Of a DNA stretch of 52,744 nt, positions 43,201 through 50,122 are shown piece after piece. A program made the position numbers and the translations under genes. Under the pieces are notes generated by a model, which worked only from the letters and a program-made list of their open reading frames with translations, searched no databases and had not been told where the DNA came from. Numbering within the stretch: position 1 is the stretch's first letter; the number at the start of each line of letters is the position of its first letter. This DNA comes from Terriglobia bacterium. Lineage in GTDB: Bacteria; Acidobacteriota; Terriglobia; Terriglobales; Acidobacteriaceae. The stretch lies in contig JAIQFO010000034.1 of NCBI GenBank assembly GCA_020073215.1, positions 1 through 52,744 of the forward strand, in the 5' to 3' direction.

Positions 43201-43427
43201 CTGCCCGGCGGAAGCCCCGGAATCACTGACAGTCCGTGCGCCTCTGTTATGTCGGTCCGCTTCGCGCCGGTTTGGCGGTTGGTGACGGTCACGGTTGCAC
43301 CCGGGATGACGGCACCGGTCTGATCGCTGACGGTGGCCTTCAGCGTAGCCAGTTCCTGGGCGTGCAGAGCTCCCGCCAACACCAGGATCCATGAACTCAC
43401 GACCGCGACAAACCCTGCTCGATGCAT
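40272..43427 (-). CDS. Oar-like TonB-dependent outer membrane protein
   Basis: This is a protein of about 1051 residues. The ATG at 43427 is preferred because a strong GGGGAGGAA site precedes it and a signal peptide follows (MHRAGFVAVVSSWILVLAGA, cut near HAQ). An in-frame start at 43538 would run through an operator-like palindrome. Residues about 25-115 are a carboxypeptidase regulatory-like domain (TGAVIPGATVTVTNRQTG, GSYELTADAKGF). A plug region with VVNTITKSGTNNAHGSLYEFF follows, then a large beta-barrel ending QLSLRINF with the terminal Phe expected for outer membrane proteins. Such proteins are very abundant in Acidobacteriota and may import polymers or other nutrients. The ligand is unknown. 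Confidence 0.88.
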   Translation of the reverse strand: MHRAGFVAVVSSWILVLAGALHAQELATLKATVSDQTGAVIPGATVTVTNRQTGAKRTDITEAHGLSVIPGLPPGSYELTADAKGFARQKMAIILSVGQIASLNVTMGVTVKEEVQVQETVQGIDTEKSEVSQVIDTNKINDLPVSGRDFIDFVLLTPSVNVGRSTAVGAQSPFTETVLKLSFGGIRESHSSFFALDGADYTTSISGVQRVSPSQDWVQEFRVVDSPYTADNGRNLGSVVNTITKSGTNNAHGSLYEFFRNNKMDANNLLSAPGFDTLRFNQFGGTVGGPIRKEKSFYFLGYEGQRRAESPIYSSFILHCIDAEGCFGPGTLSINEVKQSLGLQPENLGSILQIDDYDKTILKSTNLLSQNTSLNVTYLFNDSRKRNARGAAPGEGLPSSYRDNPVRDQTLNGNLFHVFNHDLSSETLLQYSRRTFNLQPKGLGFEPALAIPDLMSSGGFVGSVRFYKEQHFQAAENMTYTRGAHTIKFGGDFQPIWTRTQVTLFSPGVAIFAPQSFFAVGPFTGLLPGSPVAFLFLQPRSFFGQQIPPRDPNFQDGLYAGPSEQAFNDSTSLDYRHTLYSLYAQDQWKIRPNLSLTFGLHYDVDQFPSAKDVKITSAGEGSLPGPFHPTNLGNFQPRFGFAYAFHGNKGVVRGGAGLFTGPFIYSDILVSWIGASEFTYMNNPNLPEFSNPSKSLIGFGASGAMGACTPVPDTPVCVPTPPDLRTAFTNFVQFGQYPAPDHLLQFPLGYAKRDFPQPLSEQASLEVEHEVGKDFYVSLGYQWMHASRLPVYSSINGAPQPGCDPAVTTGCKAFFAPLDPGFGFVLYVKPIGFSIYNAGTLSVRKALSHHFNFLANYTYSKSIDISTTINLPNTPENYLHPEFDRAVGDNDVRHRFTLAFLAESPKEWPVVVRDFKFSILSNLQSARFFTINTGFDTNGDLFPFSDRVGVSTRNSYKGDPYYDTDLRLQRVIPITERFKAEASVEVFNLFNRPNVEDVDHVYGLPDFVGPVPKEFGDHIAPPASSGGNPGFGSPKFASPARQIQLSLRINF

Positions 43428-43476
43428 TGTTCCTCCCCTGATCGGTGCTTGCCGTTCGAACCGTGCCTGCGAACAC

Positions 43477-43506
43477 TGTTGAACTTTTGAACATGATTGT
43501 TCAACA
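43477..43506. promoter_or_regulatory. operator-like palindrome upstream of the Oar-like gene
   Basis: A perfect inverted repeat TTGAACA-TGAT-TGTTCAA lies at 43487-43504. It is nested in a wider one (TGTTGAAC at 43477-43484 with GTTCAACA at 43499-43506). A further GCTCAACA half follows at about 43516. It is 50 to 80 bases before the ATG at 43427, a normal place for a repressor or activator site. The regulator is not known, and no regulator gene adjoins it. Confidence 0.5.
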
Positions 43507-43758
43507 ATTGCACTGCTCAACAACGCCGCCGTCGACAACCTTGCGCACTCAACTGCCCACTGTTTCTCGGGTCAGAATGCGCGGTACTGAGTCTTTGCGA
43601 ACACTGCGATTTGATTGCGTACCGCTTTACGGCACTGCCCCACGATAGAAATCCCCAACACCGGCATTAGGAGAAATGCGGTGCGCTATTCAACAACGGG
43701 TCGAACGAAATGTCAAGGGCAAATTCCAGTCGCCCGTGTGCGCCGGTCCCCGAACTTC

Positions 43759-44991
43759 TCAGGTACCTGACCGGGACGCCATCTGGATGGCTTTCTCGGC
43801 CTCGGCGGCATCGAACCACCAGGGCGCATAATCGGGAGGATTGTTGAACCCGTTCGCAATGCGGCTTGCTAGCGGTGGAATCTGGCTGGCCGCGCCCATC
43901 AATTGCAGGATCTGCGGCTCCGGCGGCACCAGCAGCGAGTTCGTCCATTTCACCACCCACTGCGCATAGTCCCAGAAAATGTCGAAGGACTCCTGCATCC
44001 ACTGCGCGTCGAATGGCTTGGTGCCGCGCTCCAGGATTCGCTGCAGGTAGATCGCCGCTGCTTTGCTGGCCGTGTTCGAGCCTTGTCCGGTAATCGGGTC
44101 ATTGGTCGCAACCACGTCGCCCATGCCCAAAGCGAAATTACCGGAGGGCAGCTTGCACACCGGTTTCCGCACGGTCGGCGCGAACCGCCCGGTGAGGATG
44201 CCATTCTCATCTGTCAATTCGATGTGGTCGCAGCGCTCGCGCTCCAACGGCATAAGTGTTTCGAGCACCCACTTGCTCTTTGCCAGATGCTGTTCGGGCG
44301 TCTTGATGTCGTTCCAGCAGTCCATCGGGCCGCCGGGAACTCCCTCGAAGACCATGATTTCGCAATGGCCATTCACCGTGAGCGCCGGAAACACAAAGTA
44401 CTCGCCCACACCCGGAATCAGGTTGAACGACACTGCGGTAAATGGCGTCCGCGGAACCATGTTCTTGACGTAGGTCAAGGCCAGCGCGCGCATGGGCTTG
44501 TCGAACGGCGACCGCGACGCGTCGCGCTCGAACATGCGGTTCACTTCGCCCTTGCCCGCCGCCACGATCACCAGGTCGTGGCTCTTACTATAAGCGTCCA
44601 CATCCTGCGGTCCTGCGTCCTGGAGGACGAGGTTCCCGCCGCGCTTAACAAATTCCTTCAGCCATCCGGAGAACTTCACCCGCTGATCCACCGATTGCCC
44701 GTAGTGGCTGAGCTTGGCTTCCCAGAACAGCGCGCGCGTTTTATCGGGCCCGGGAATCGTGAACGCAATCCCCTCGGTGATCGGGCACTTCTTTTCCCAG
44801 GAGTTGATCCCCAAGTCCCGTTCGTTCTGGAGGGAATCATGGAACATAAACTGGCTGGAGGTGACTCGGCGGTTGAACACCTGCTCCGGCGTGCGGTTAC
44901 TGACGACCGTGACGTGGTATTTGTTTTGCAGGAGTCCCAAGCCAAGTTGCAAGCCCGACTGCCCGCCACCCACGATGGCAATTTTCCTCAT
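43759..44991 (-). CDS. StyA1-like FAD monooxygenase (indole/styrene monooxygenase family)
   Basis: This is a 410-residue StyA-type monooxygenase. The Rossmann start (KIAIVGGGQSGLQLGLGLL) binds FAD. Later blocks are DLVIVAAGKGEVNRMFERD, PFDKPMRALALTY, GMGDVVATNDPITGQGSNTASKAA and the C-terminal WTNSLLVPPE. At positions equivalent to 46, 48 and 50 of styrene monooxygenase it has Ser, Gln and Met (VTSSQFMF). From memory, this is the fingerprint of indole monooxygenases, not styrene ones. It uses FADH2 supplied by a reductase. The only reductase domain nearby is in the divergent StyA2B-like fusion, so the two may work together. GGAGAA precedes the ATG. Confidence 0.88.
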   Translation of the reverse strand: MRKIAIVGGGQSGLQLGLGLLQNKYHVTVVSNRTPEQVFNRRVTSSQFMFHDSLQNERDLGINSWEKKCPITEGIAFTIPGPDKTRALFWEAKLSHYGQSVDQRVKFSGWLKEFVKRGGNLVLQDAGPQDVDAYSKSHDLVIVAAGKGEVNRMFERDASRSPFDKPMRALALTYVKNMVPRTPFTAVSFNLIPGVGEYFVFPALTVNGHCEIMVFEGVPGGPMDCWNDIKTPEQHLAKSKWVLETLMPLERERCDHIELTDENGILTGRFAPTVRKPVCKLPSGNFALGMGDVVATNDPITGQGSNTASKAAAIYLQRILERGTKPFDAQWMQESFDIFWDYAQWVVKWTNSLLVPPEPQILQLMGAASQIPPLASRIANGFNNPPDYAPWWFDAAEAEKAIQMASRSGT

Positions 44992-45013
44992 TTGATTTTC
45001 TCCAGGTGCACGA

Positions 45014-45049
45014 TGCGCTGCATTCGATCGCAGCGCACCAAACTATAAT
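45014..45049. promoter_or_regulatory. palindrome plus TATAAT between divergent monooxygenase genes
   Basis: A perfect inverted repeat TGCGCTGC-ATTCGATC-GCAGCGCA fills 45014-45037, and a consensus TATAAT stands at 45044-45049. The palindrome would overlap the -35 region of a plus-strand promoter for the SDR operon and the 5' leader of the StyA1-like gene, whose start is 23 bases away. It is a good candidate for a site that couples both directions. Confidence 0.5.
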
Positions 45050-45180
45050 CGACTCTGTCAAGCTTCGCCAAATGCCGGGCAGGGTTTCCGGGCCAGATCC
45101 TCTTTCCCAACACCAACCCCTCTTGCCGCTCATCCGGCCTCGTGATAGGCTTCCCGCTCTAAAGGCAAAGAACCGCGGAG

Positions 45181-45975
45181 ATGACTATGGAGGGATTGCG
45201 AGGCAAAGTCGCCATCGTAACCGGCGCCGCCACCAAGATTGGTGCAGCTGTAGCTCGCGCATTTCAGCGCGAAGGCACGAAGGTTGTGATCGCCGACATC
45301 AACGATAAAGATGGACAAGCAGTGGCCAGCGCTCTCGGCAAAGACGCGCTTTTCATCCAGACCGACCTTGCTGATGACGCGCAGATTGCGAATTGTGTGG
45401 AGCGCGCGGTCACTGCCTTTGGCGGAATCGATTTTCTGGTGAACCTGGCGTGCGTCTACATCGATGACGCGCTGAATGCCACGCGCAAGGACTGGCTCGA
45501 CAGCTACAACGTCAATCTCGTGGGCGGCGTGATGCTGCTCAAAGCGGCGCGTCCGCACATGGTGAAGCGGGGAGGCGGCGCGGTCGTGAATTTCGGCAGC
45601 ATCAGTGCGAAAGTCGCGCAGACCGGGCGCTGGCTTTATCCCGTAAGCAAAGCAGCGATTCTGCAGCTCACCCGCAACGAAGCCATGGACCTGGCCGCCG
45701 ACAAGATTCGCGTGAATTCGATTTCCCCAGGCTGGACCTGGTCGCGGGTGATGGACGAACTGACCCACGGCGATAAGGAAAAGACCAACCGTGTCGGCGG
45801 CCCGTTTCATCTGCTCGGCCGCGTCGGCGAACCGGAAGAAGTTGCCCAGGGTGTTCTCTTTCTGTGCTCCAGTCATGCTTCCTTCGTCACCGGAACCGAC
45901 CTGGCGGTGGACGGCGGCTATTCCGCGATGGGTCCGGAGATGGCCGCACCCGCGATTCCGAAGCTGATGGAGTAG
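45181..45975 (+). CDS. short-chain dehydrogenase/reductase
   Basis: This is a 264-residue classical SDR. It shows VTGAATKIGAAVARAF for the nucleotide site, LVNLACVYIDDALN in the NNAG position (the usual NNAG is changed to NLAC), Ser in NFGSISAKV, Y-x3-K in LYPVSKAA, and SISPGWTWSRVM. It ends GTDLAVDGGYSAMG. It is the first gene after the divergent promoter and 16 bases before the monooxygenase-reductase fusion. SDRs next to indole monooxygenases (such as IifB) act on the oxygenated indole product, so an indoxyl or diol intermediate is a plausible substrate here. GCGGAG precedes the ATG; another ATG follows two codons later. Confidence 0.85.
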   Translation: MTMEGLRGKVAIVTGAATKIGAAVARAFQREGTKVVIADINDKDGQAVASALGKDALFIQTDLADDAQIANCVERAVTAFGGIDFLVNLACVYIDDALNATRKDWLDSYNVNLVGGVMLLKAARPHMVKRGGGAVVNFGSISAKVAQTGRWLYPVSKAAILQLTRNEAMDLAADKIRVNSISPGWTWSRVMDELTHGDKEKTNRVGGPFHLLGRVGEPEEVAQGVLFLCSSHASFVTGTDLAVDGGYSAMGPEMAAPAIPKLME

Positions 45976-45991
45976 GTAAGGGCCGAACCTC

Positions 45992-47713
45992 GTGAAACGC
46001 GTCGCGATTGTCGGAGCAGGTCAGTCGGGCTTGCAACTCGCTCTGGGATTGCTGGCCTCTGGCCACCAGGTAACCCTCTTCTCCGACCACTCCGCGGATG
46101 AAATTCTGCAAGGCCGCGTCCGGTCGAGCCAGTGCATGTTCGACTCGGCCCTCGAGATCGAGCGGGAGCTCAATCTGAATGATTGGGAAGAACAGTGCCC
46201 CAAAGTCGAGGGAATCTCCTTCGCGGTTCCGGATGGCATCGGAGGCTCGTCGATCGATTGGGCTGCCCGCTTGGACAACTTCGCTCAATCGGTCGATCAG
46301 CGGCTGAAAATATCGCGCTGGCTCGCCCAATTCCAGAGTCGAGGTGGCGAACTCCACATCAAGGCAGCCGGTCCCGAGGACCTGGCAGCATGCGCGCGCA
46401 CTCATGACCTGGTCATCGTCGCCAGCGGAAAAGGCGCGCTCGGTCAACTCTTCGAGCGCGACCCCGGCCGCTCGCCGTTTTCGCAGGCGCAACGCGCATT
46501 GGCCTTGACCTACGTCACCGGCATGCAGCCCCGCGTGCCTTACTCCGCTGTCTGCTTTAATCTGATCCCCAACGTGGGTGAGTACTTCGTCTTTCCCGCT
46601 CTGACCACTAGCGGCCTCTGCGAGATCATGGTCTTCGAGGGCGTGCGCGGCGGCCCGATGGATTGCTGGTCTGAGGACCTCTCGCCGGCCGAGCATCTGG
46701 CGCGCAGCAAGCAGATACTCGAGACTTTTCTTCCCTGGGAAGCGGCGCGCTGCCGGGACATCGAACTCACCGATGACAACGGCATTCTTTCCGGGTGTGT
46801 CATCCCAACCGTGCGCAAACCGGTAGTGAAGGTTGCGGGGCTTCCAATTCTGGGCATGGCCGATGCGGTGGTTCTGAACGATCCCATTACCGGGCAGGGC
46901 GCAAACAATGCCGCACGTTGTGCGGAGATCTACCTGGAAGCCATCCTCGAGCGAGGAAATGGGCCCGCCGATGCCGAATGGATGCAGCAAACCTTCGATC
47001 GTTACTGGACCGGCTATGCAAAATGGGTGACGGAGTGGACTAACCTGCTTCTGAAACCGCCCGCTCACGTACTTCGGTTGCTGGACTGCGCCGGAAAGAA
47101 CCCGGCCATCGCCGGTGCATTTGTAAATGGGTTTGACGATCCCCGCACTCTTTTCCCGTGGTTCACGGAGCCGGCCGAAGCGGACAAGTTCATCCAGCAG
47201 GAAGCGAAGACCGTCGCCGAACGCTTTGACCGGAGAGACTTGCGGCGCGCTCTGGGCCAGTTTGCGACCGGAGTCACGGTGGTCACCGCCCGGGCGTCGG
47301 ATGGGCGCAAGATTGGCGTCACCGTCAACTCCTTCTCTTCAGTTTCGCTCAACCCCCCGCTGATCCTGTGGAGCCTGGCTCGTCAAACACCCAGTTTCGC
47401 CGATTTCACCACCTGCACTCATTTCGCGGTAAACGTTTTGGAGGCGAAACAACATCACCTCTCGCGCCAGTTCTCAACACCTTTGCCCGACAAATTCGCG
47501 GGAGTAGACTTCGCCGAGGGCAAGGCCGGTGTTCCGATCGTGCAGGGCGCGATTGCCCAGTTCGTTTGCCGCAAAGTAAAACAGTATGACGGCGGCGACC
47601 ACGTCATCCTTCTGGGCGAAGTAGAGGAATACAAATACTCCGACGGGGAACCGCTGGTGTTTCATTCCGGCCGCTACCGGATTGCGACGCGTCATCCCGA
47701 TATCGCTGACTGA
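45992..47713 (+). CDS. StyA2B-like fused monooxygenase and flavin reductase
   Basis: This is a 573-residue self-sufficient fusion. Residues 1 to about 400 are StyA-like (RVAIVGAGQSGLQLALGLL, DLVIVASGKGALGQLF, GMADAVVLNDPITGQGANNAA). From about 405 on there is a StyB/HpaC-type flavin reductase domain (RRALGQFATGVTVVTARASDG, SFSSVSLNPPLILWSL, VPIVQGAIAQFVCRKV, VFHSGRYR). Such fusions are known from Rhodococcus as StyA2B, where StyA2B feeds reduced FAD to a separate StyA1. It has the same Ser-Gln-Met indole-type fingerprint as the StyA1-like protein (VRSSQCMF). The start is GTG. The SDR precedes it and the interrupted aldehyde dehydrogenase follows. Confidence 0.9.
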   Translation: MKRVAIVGAGQSGLQLALGLLASGHQVTLFSDHSADEILQGRVRSSQCMFDSALEIERELNLNDWEEQCPKVEGISFAVPDGIGGSSIDWAARLDNFAQSVDQRLKISRWLAQFQSRGGELHIKAAGPEDLAACARTHDLVIVASGKGALGQLFERDPGRSPFSQAQRALALTYVTGMQPRVPYSAVCFNLIPNVGEYFVFPALTTSGLCEIMVFEGVRGGPMDCWSEDLSPAEHLARSKQILETFLPWEAARCRDIELTDDNGILSGCVIPTVRKPVVKVAGLPILGMADAVVLNDPITGQGANNAARCAEIYLEAILERGNGPADAEWMQQTFDRYWTGYAKWVTEWTNLLLKPPAHVLRLLDCAGKNPAIAGAFVNGFDDPRTLFPWFTEPAEADKFIQQEAKTVAERFDRRDLRRALGQFATGVTVVTARASDGRKIGVTVNSFSSVSLNPPLILWSLARQTPSFADFTTCTHFAVNVLEAKQHHLSRQFSTPLPDKFAGVDFAEGKAGVPIVQGAIAQFVCRKVKQYDGGDHVILLGEVEEYKYSDGEPLVFHSGRYRIATRHPDIAD

Positions 47714-47738
47714 ACAACACCACTTGCGCTGGGGGCTT

Positions 47739-49217
47739 ATGAACCAATTCGCTGCGTTGAACAAGCAATACATCGGTGGAGTATGGCGGGACGGCTCGAG
47801 TCAGAAAACCCTGACCGACTCGAATCCCTACAACGGTCAAAAGATCGCCGATTTCAAACTGGCCAGCCTCTCCGATCTCGATGAGGCCTATCGCTCCGCG
47901 GCCGCCGCACAGAAGATCTGGGCGGAGATCAATCCGTTTGAGCGACGCACAATCATGGAAAAGGCGATTACCTGGATCGAGCAGCACTAGTCGGAGATCA
48001 CCGATATCATCATCGAAGAACTCGGCGGCACCGCCCTCAAAGCGTTCTTCGAAATCGGCCTGGTCAAGAGCATTATCAAGGAGGCTTCCACCTACCCTCT
48101 GCGAATGACAGGCGAAATCTTTCCTTCGCCTGTGGAGGGCAAAGAAAACCGCCTCTACCGGATTCCGGCGGGTGTGGTCGGCGTGATCAGCCCGTTCAAT
48201 TTCCCGTTCTTCCTGAGTATGCGTTCCGTCGCGCCGGCGCTGGGCGCGGGCAACGGCGTGGTTTTGAAACCGCACGACGATACGCCAATTACCGGCGGAA
48301 CGCTGGTGGCGCGCGTCTTCGAGGAGACGGGCATGCCGAAAGGTTTGCTCAACGTGATCATGGCCGACATTCACGAAATTGGCGACGCCTTCGTGGAGCA
48401 TCCGATTCCGCGCATTATTTCTTTTACCGGTTCCGAAAGTGTGGGACGGCATATTGGAGGCGTGGCCGGCCGCAGCCTTAAGAGGGCGATTCTCGAACTC
48501 GGAGGTAACAGCGCCCTGATCGTGATGGCCGACGCCGATCTTGACTATGCTCTCAACGCCGCAGTTTTCAGCCGCTTTACCCATCAAGGCCAGATCTGCA
48601 TGTCGGCGAACCGCGTTCTGGTGCATCGCAGCCTCTACCCGCAATTTCTGGAAAAATACGTTGGCCGCGTGTCGCGTCTGAAAGTAGGCGATCCACGCCA
48701 GCCCGAGACCGACATCGGTCCCTTGATCAACCGGGCCCAGGTTGACACCCTCTCCCGGCAAATTCAGACGGCGGTCGACGAGGGAGCCAGGGTTGTGCTG
48801 CGTGGGAAGAGTGAGGGCAATGTCATTTCGCCTACCATCTTCGCCGACGTTCGTCCCGAGATGGCGATCGCCCGCCATGAAATGTTCGGCCCGGCGGTGT
48901 GTGTCATTCCGTTCGACTCGGCCGAGGAGGCCATTCGCATTGCCAACGATAGTCCCTACGGGCTGAGCGGGGCCATTCATACGAAAAACGTGGAACAGGG
49001 AGCGGAGTGGGCCAAGCAGATTGACTCCGGCATGGTCCATGTGAATGACGGCACCATCAACGATGAACCCCTGGTAGCCTTCGGCGGGGAGAAGGCATCG
49101 GGCTTTGGCCGGTTGAATGGCAAGTGGGCGCTGGAAGAATTCACCACGTTGAAATGGGTTTCGGTTCAGCACACCCCGCGGCACTATCCGTTTGAGGCGG
49201 CCGGCACCACGTCGTAG
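47739..49217 (+). pseudogene. aldehyde dehydrogenase interrupted by an in-frame TAG
   Basis: The reading frame from the ATG at 47739 to 49217 encodes a full 492-codon aldehyde dehydrogenase, but codon 84 (47988-47990) is TAG. The sequence before (NPFERRTIMEKAITWIEQH) and after (SEITDIIIEELGGTALKAFF) continues one conserved helix in the same frame, so the stop is a point change, not a frameshift. Downstream the enzyme is intact: ISPFNFPFFLSMRS, FTGSESVGRHIGG, AILELGGNSALIV, the catalytic Cys in QGQICMSANRVL, and EMFGPAVCVIPF. It resembles benzaldehyde/vanillin/phenylacetaldehyde dehydrogenases and completes the oxidation module. It is a pseudogene, a sequencing error, or read through. A restart at 48105 would lack the N-terminal cofactor part. 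Confidence 0.8.
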
Positions 49218-49487
49218 AACCCGTCCGGGGCATTTCAGATTTCTAATGTAAGGCGGCGAAGTCGACGATATCTGGCTGGTTAGCTTTATCGCACAATTTC
49301 TCGCACCCCCAGCAAAGGCGCTCGGGGTGTTTCGGATTCAGCGCTATTCTGGGTTTAGCCATGGTACATAAAGTCCGGTGAGTGGCCCGCATCCTGATAC
49401 TGGATACCTCGTCACAGTGAAACGAGGACTATTGTCACAGACGCAGCGGAGTGTGGTCGGTCGCGGAATACCACACATCTCTTTCTC

Positions 49488-49832
49488 CTACGACCGGATC
49501 ATGGTCAGCAGCATCTTGAAGCGTGTGGTCGCTTTCACAGCGTGCGGCTTTTCAGCGGGCAGTAGGACGACGTCACCTGTTCTCACCTCAATGGGTGTGC
49601 TTGCAACGGTGATCTCGGCTTGGCCTTCAACAGCCTGCACGAGCGCATCGAACGGCGAGGTGTGTTCGCTTAATCCCTGTCCTTCGTCGAAAGCAAAGAT
49701 TGTAACGTTCCCCTTTTCCCGTTTCAGGATGACCCGGCTTACCACTGACCCCTGTTGGTAGTTGACCAAACTCAGTAGCGGAACAGCCTCTGCTCCCACA
49801 ATCTCTGAGCGTGCGATAGTGGTTGAACTCAT
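49488..49832 (-). CDS. cupin-domain protein
   Basis: This is a 114-residue single cupin. Motif one reads FDEGQGLSEHTSPFDALVQAVEGQAEI and motif two GDVVLLPAEKPHAVKATTRFKML. Part of the usual His/Glu metal ligand set is visible: one His in motif one and one in motif two. It may be a metal-binding sensor or small enzyme. It has a GGCAGGAA site and lies 19 bases after the stop of the likely frame-corrected DUF1858-like gene, in the same direction as the nitrite reductase gene. This type of cupin is often found beside nitrogen-oxide stress genes, from memory. Confidence 0.82.
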   Translation of the reverse strand: MSSTTIARSEIVGAEAVPLLSLVNYQQGSVVSRVILKREKGNVTIFAFDEGQGLSEHTSPFDALVQAVEGQAEITVASTPIEVRTGDVVLLPAEKPHAVKATTRFKMLLTMIRS

Positions 49833-49850
49833 ATTTTGTTCCTGCCTTTC

Positions 49851-50025
49851 TCACATGCTTAGATCTGCTGAGAGGTTTCCATACAAATCCTGAAGCGCGA
49901 GGTGGTTCGCTTGGGCCATGCTCGCCGCCACAGCCCTTCAATCCGTGCTCGTCGAAAATGCGTCGTGCGCCTGGGCAGAGCTTCACGATCTCCGCCACGC
50001 CGGTATTGGCCGTAATCTGACTCAT
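49851..50025 (-). pseudogene. DUF1858/ScdA-N-like small protein, probable frameshift
   Basis: The frame from the ATG at 50025 (good AGAGGA site) encodes TGVAEIVKLCPGARRIFDEH and LKGCGGEHGPSEP, the conserved part of DUF1858/ScdA N-terminal domains found in nitric-oxide-repair and related proteins. Just after GPSEP, around 49893, the sequence loses the family pattern. The open frame then runs on to 49627, deep into the cupin gene on the same strand, which is not normal gene order. One base shifted, the frame reads LALQDLYGNLSADLSM and stops at 49851, 19 bases before the cupin ATG. A single-base indel is therefore likely. It lies between the nitrite reductase and the cupin genes. Confidence 0.55.
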
Positions 50026-50122
50026 GACGATATCCTCTTTATCTACTCTCAACACCATAGAATTGGTGCCGCGAGTCAGCCATGACTTTTGTCACGCTGG
50101 AAACACCAGGTTCTGCGAAAAT

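Noticed and set aside
41202..43229. A 675-codon open frame antisense to the Oar-like gene
   Set aside because: It mirrors codon positions of the Oar-like gene on the other strand, has no family motif or ribosome site, and the sense gene has a signal peptide and barrel ending. High GC makes long antisense frames common.
47988..47990. TAG as a pyrrolysine codon
   Set aside because: No pyrrolysine biosynthesis gene or suppressor tRNA is in the window, aldehyde dehydrogenases are not known to use it, and the organism looks acidobacterial. A point mutation or base error is simpler.
47604..49184. A 526-codon open frame antisense to the aldehyde dehydrogenase
   Set aside because: It covers the full dehydrogenase on the opposite strand without any recognisable motif. 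The sense strand has all catalytic motifs, so the antisense frame is a GC effect, even though it is not interrupted where the sense frame has TAG.
49218..49487. A small gene in the gap between the aldehyde dehydrogenase and the cupin
   Set aside because: Short frames exist on both strands, but none has a ribosome site with a plausible protein. One frame crosses antisense into the cupin gene.
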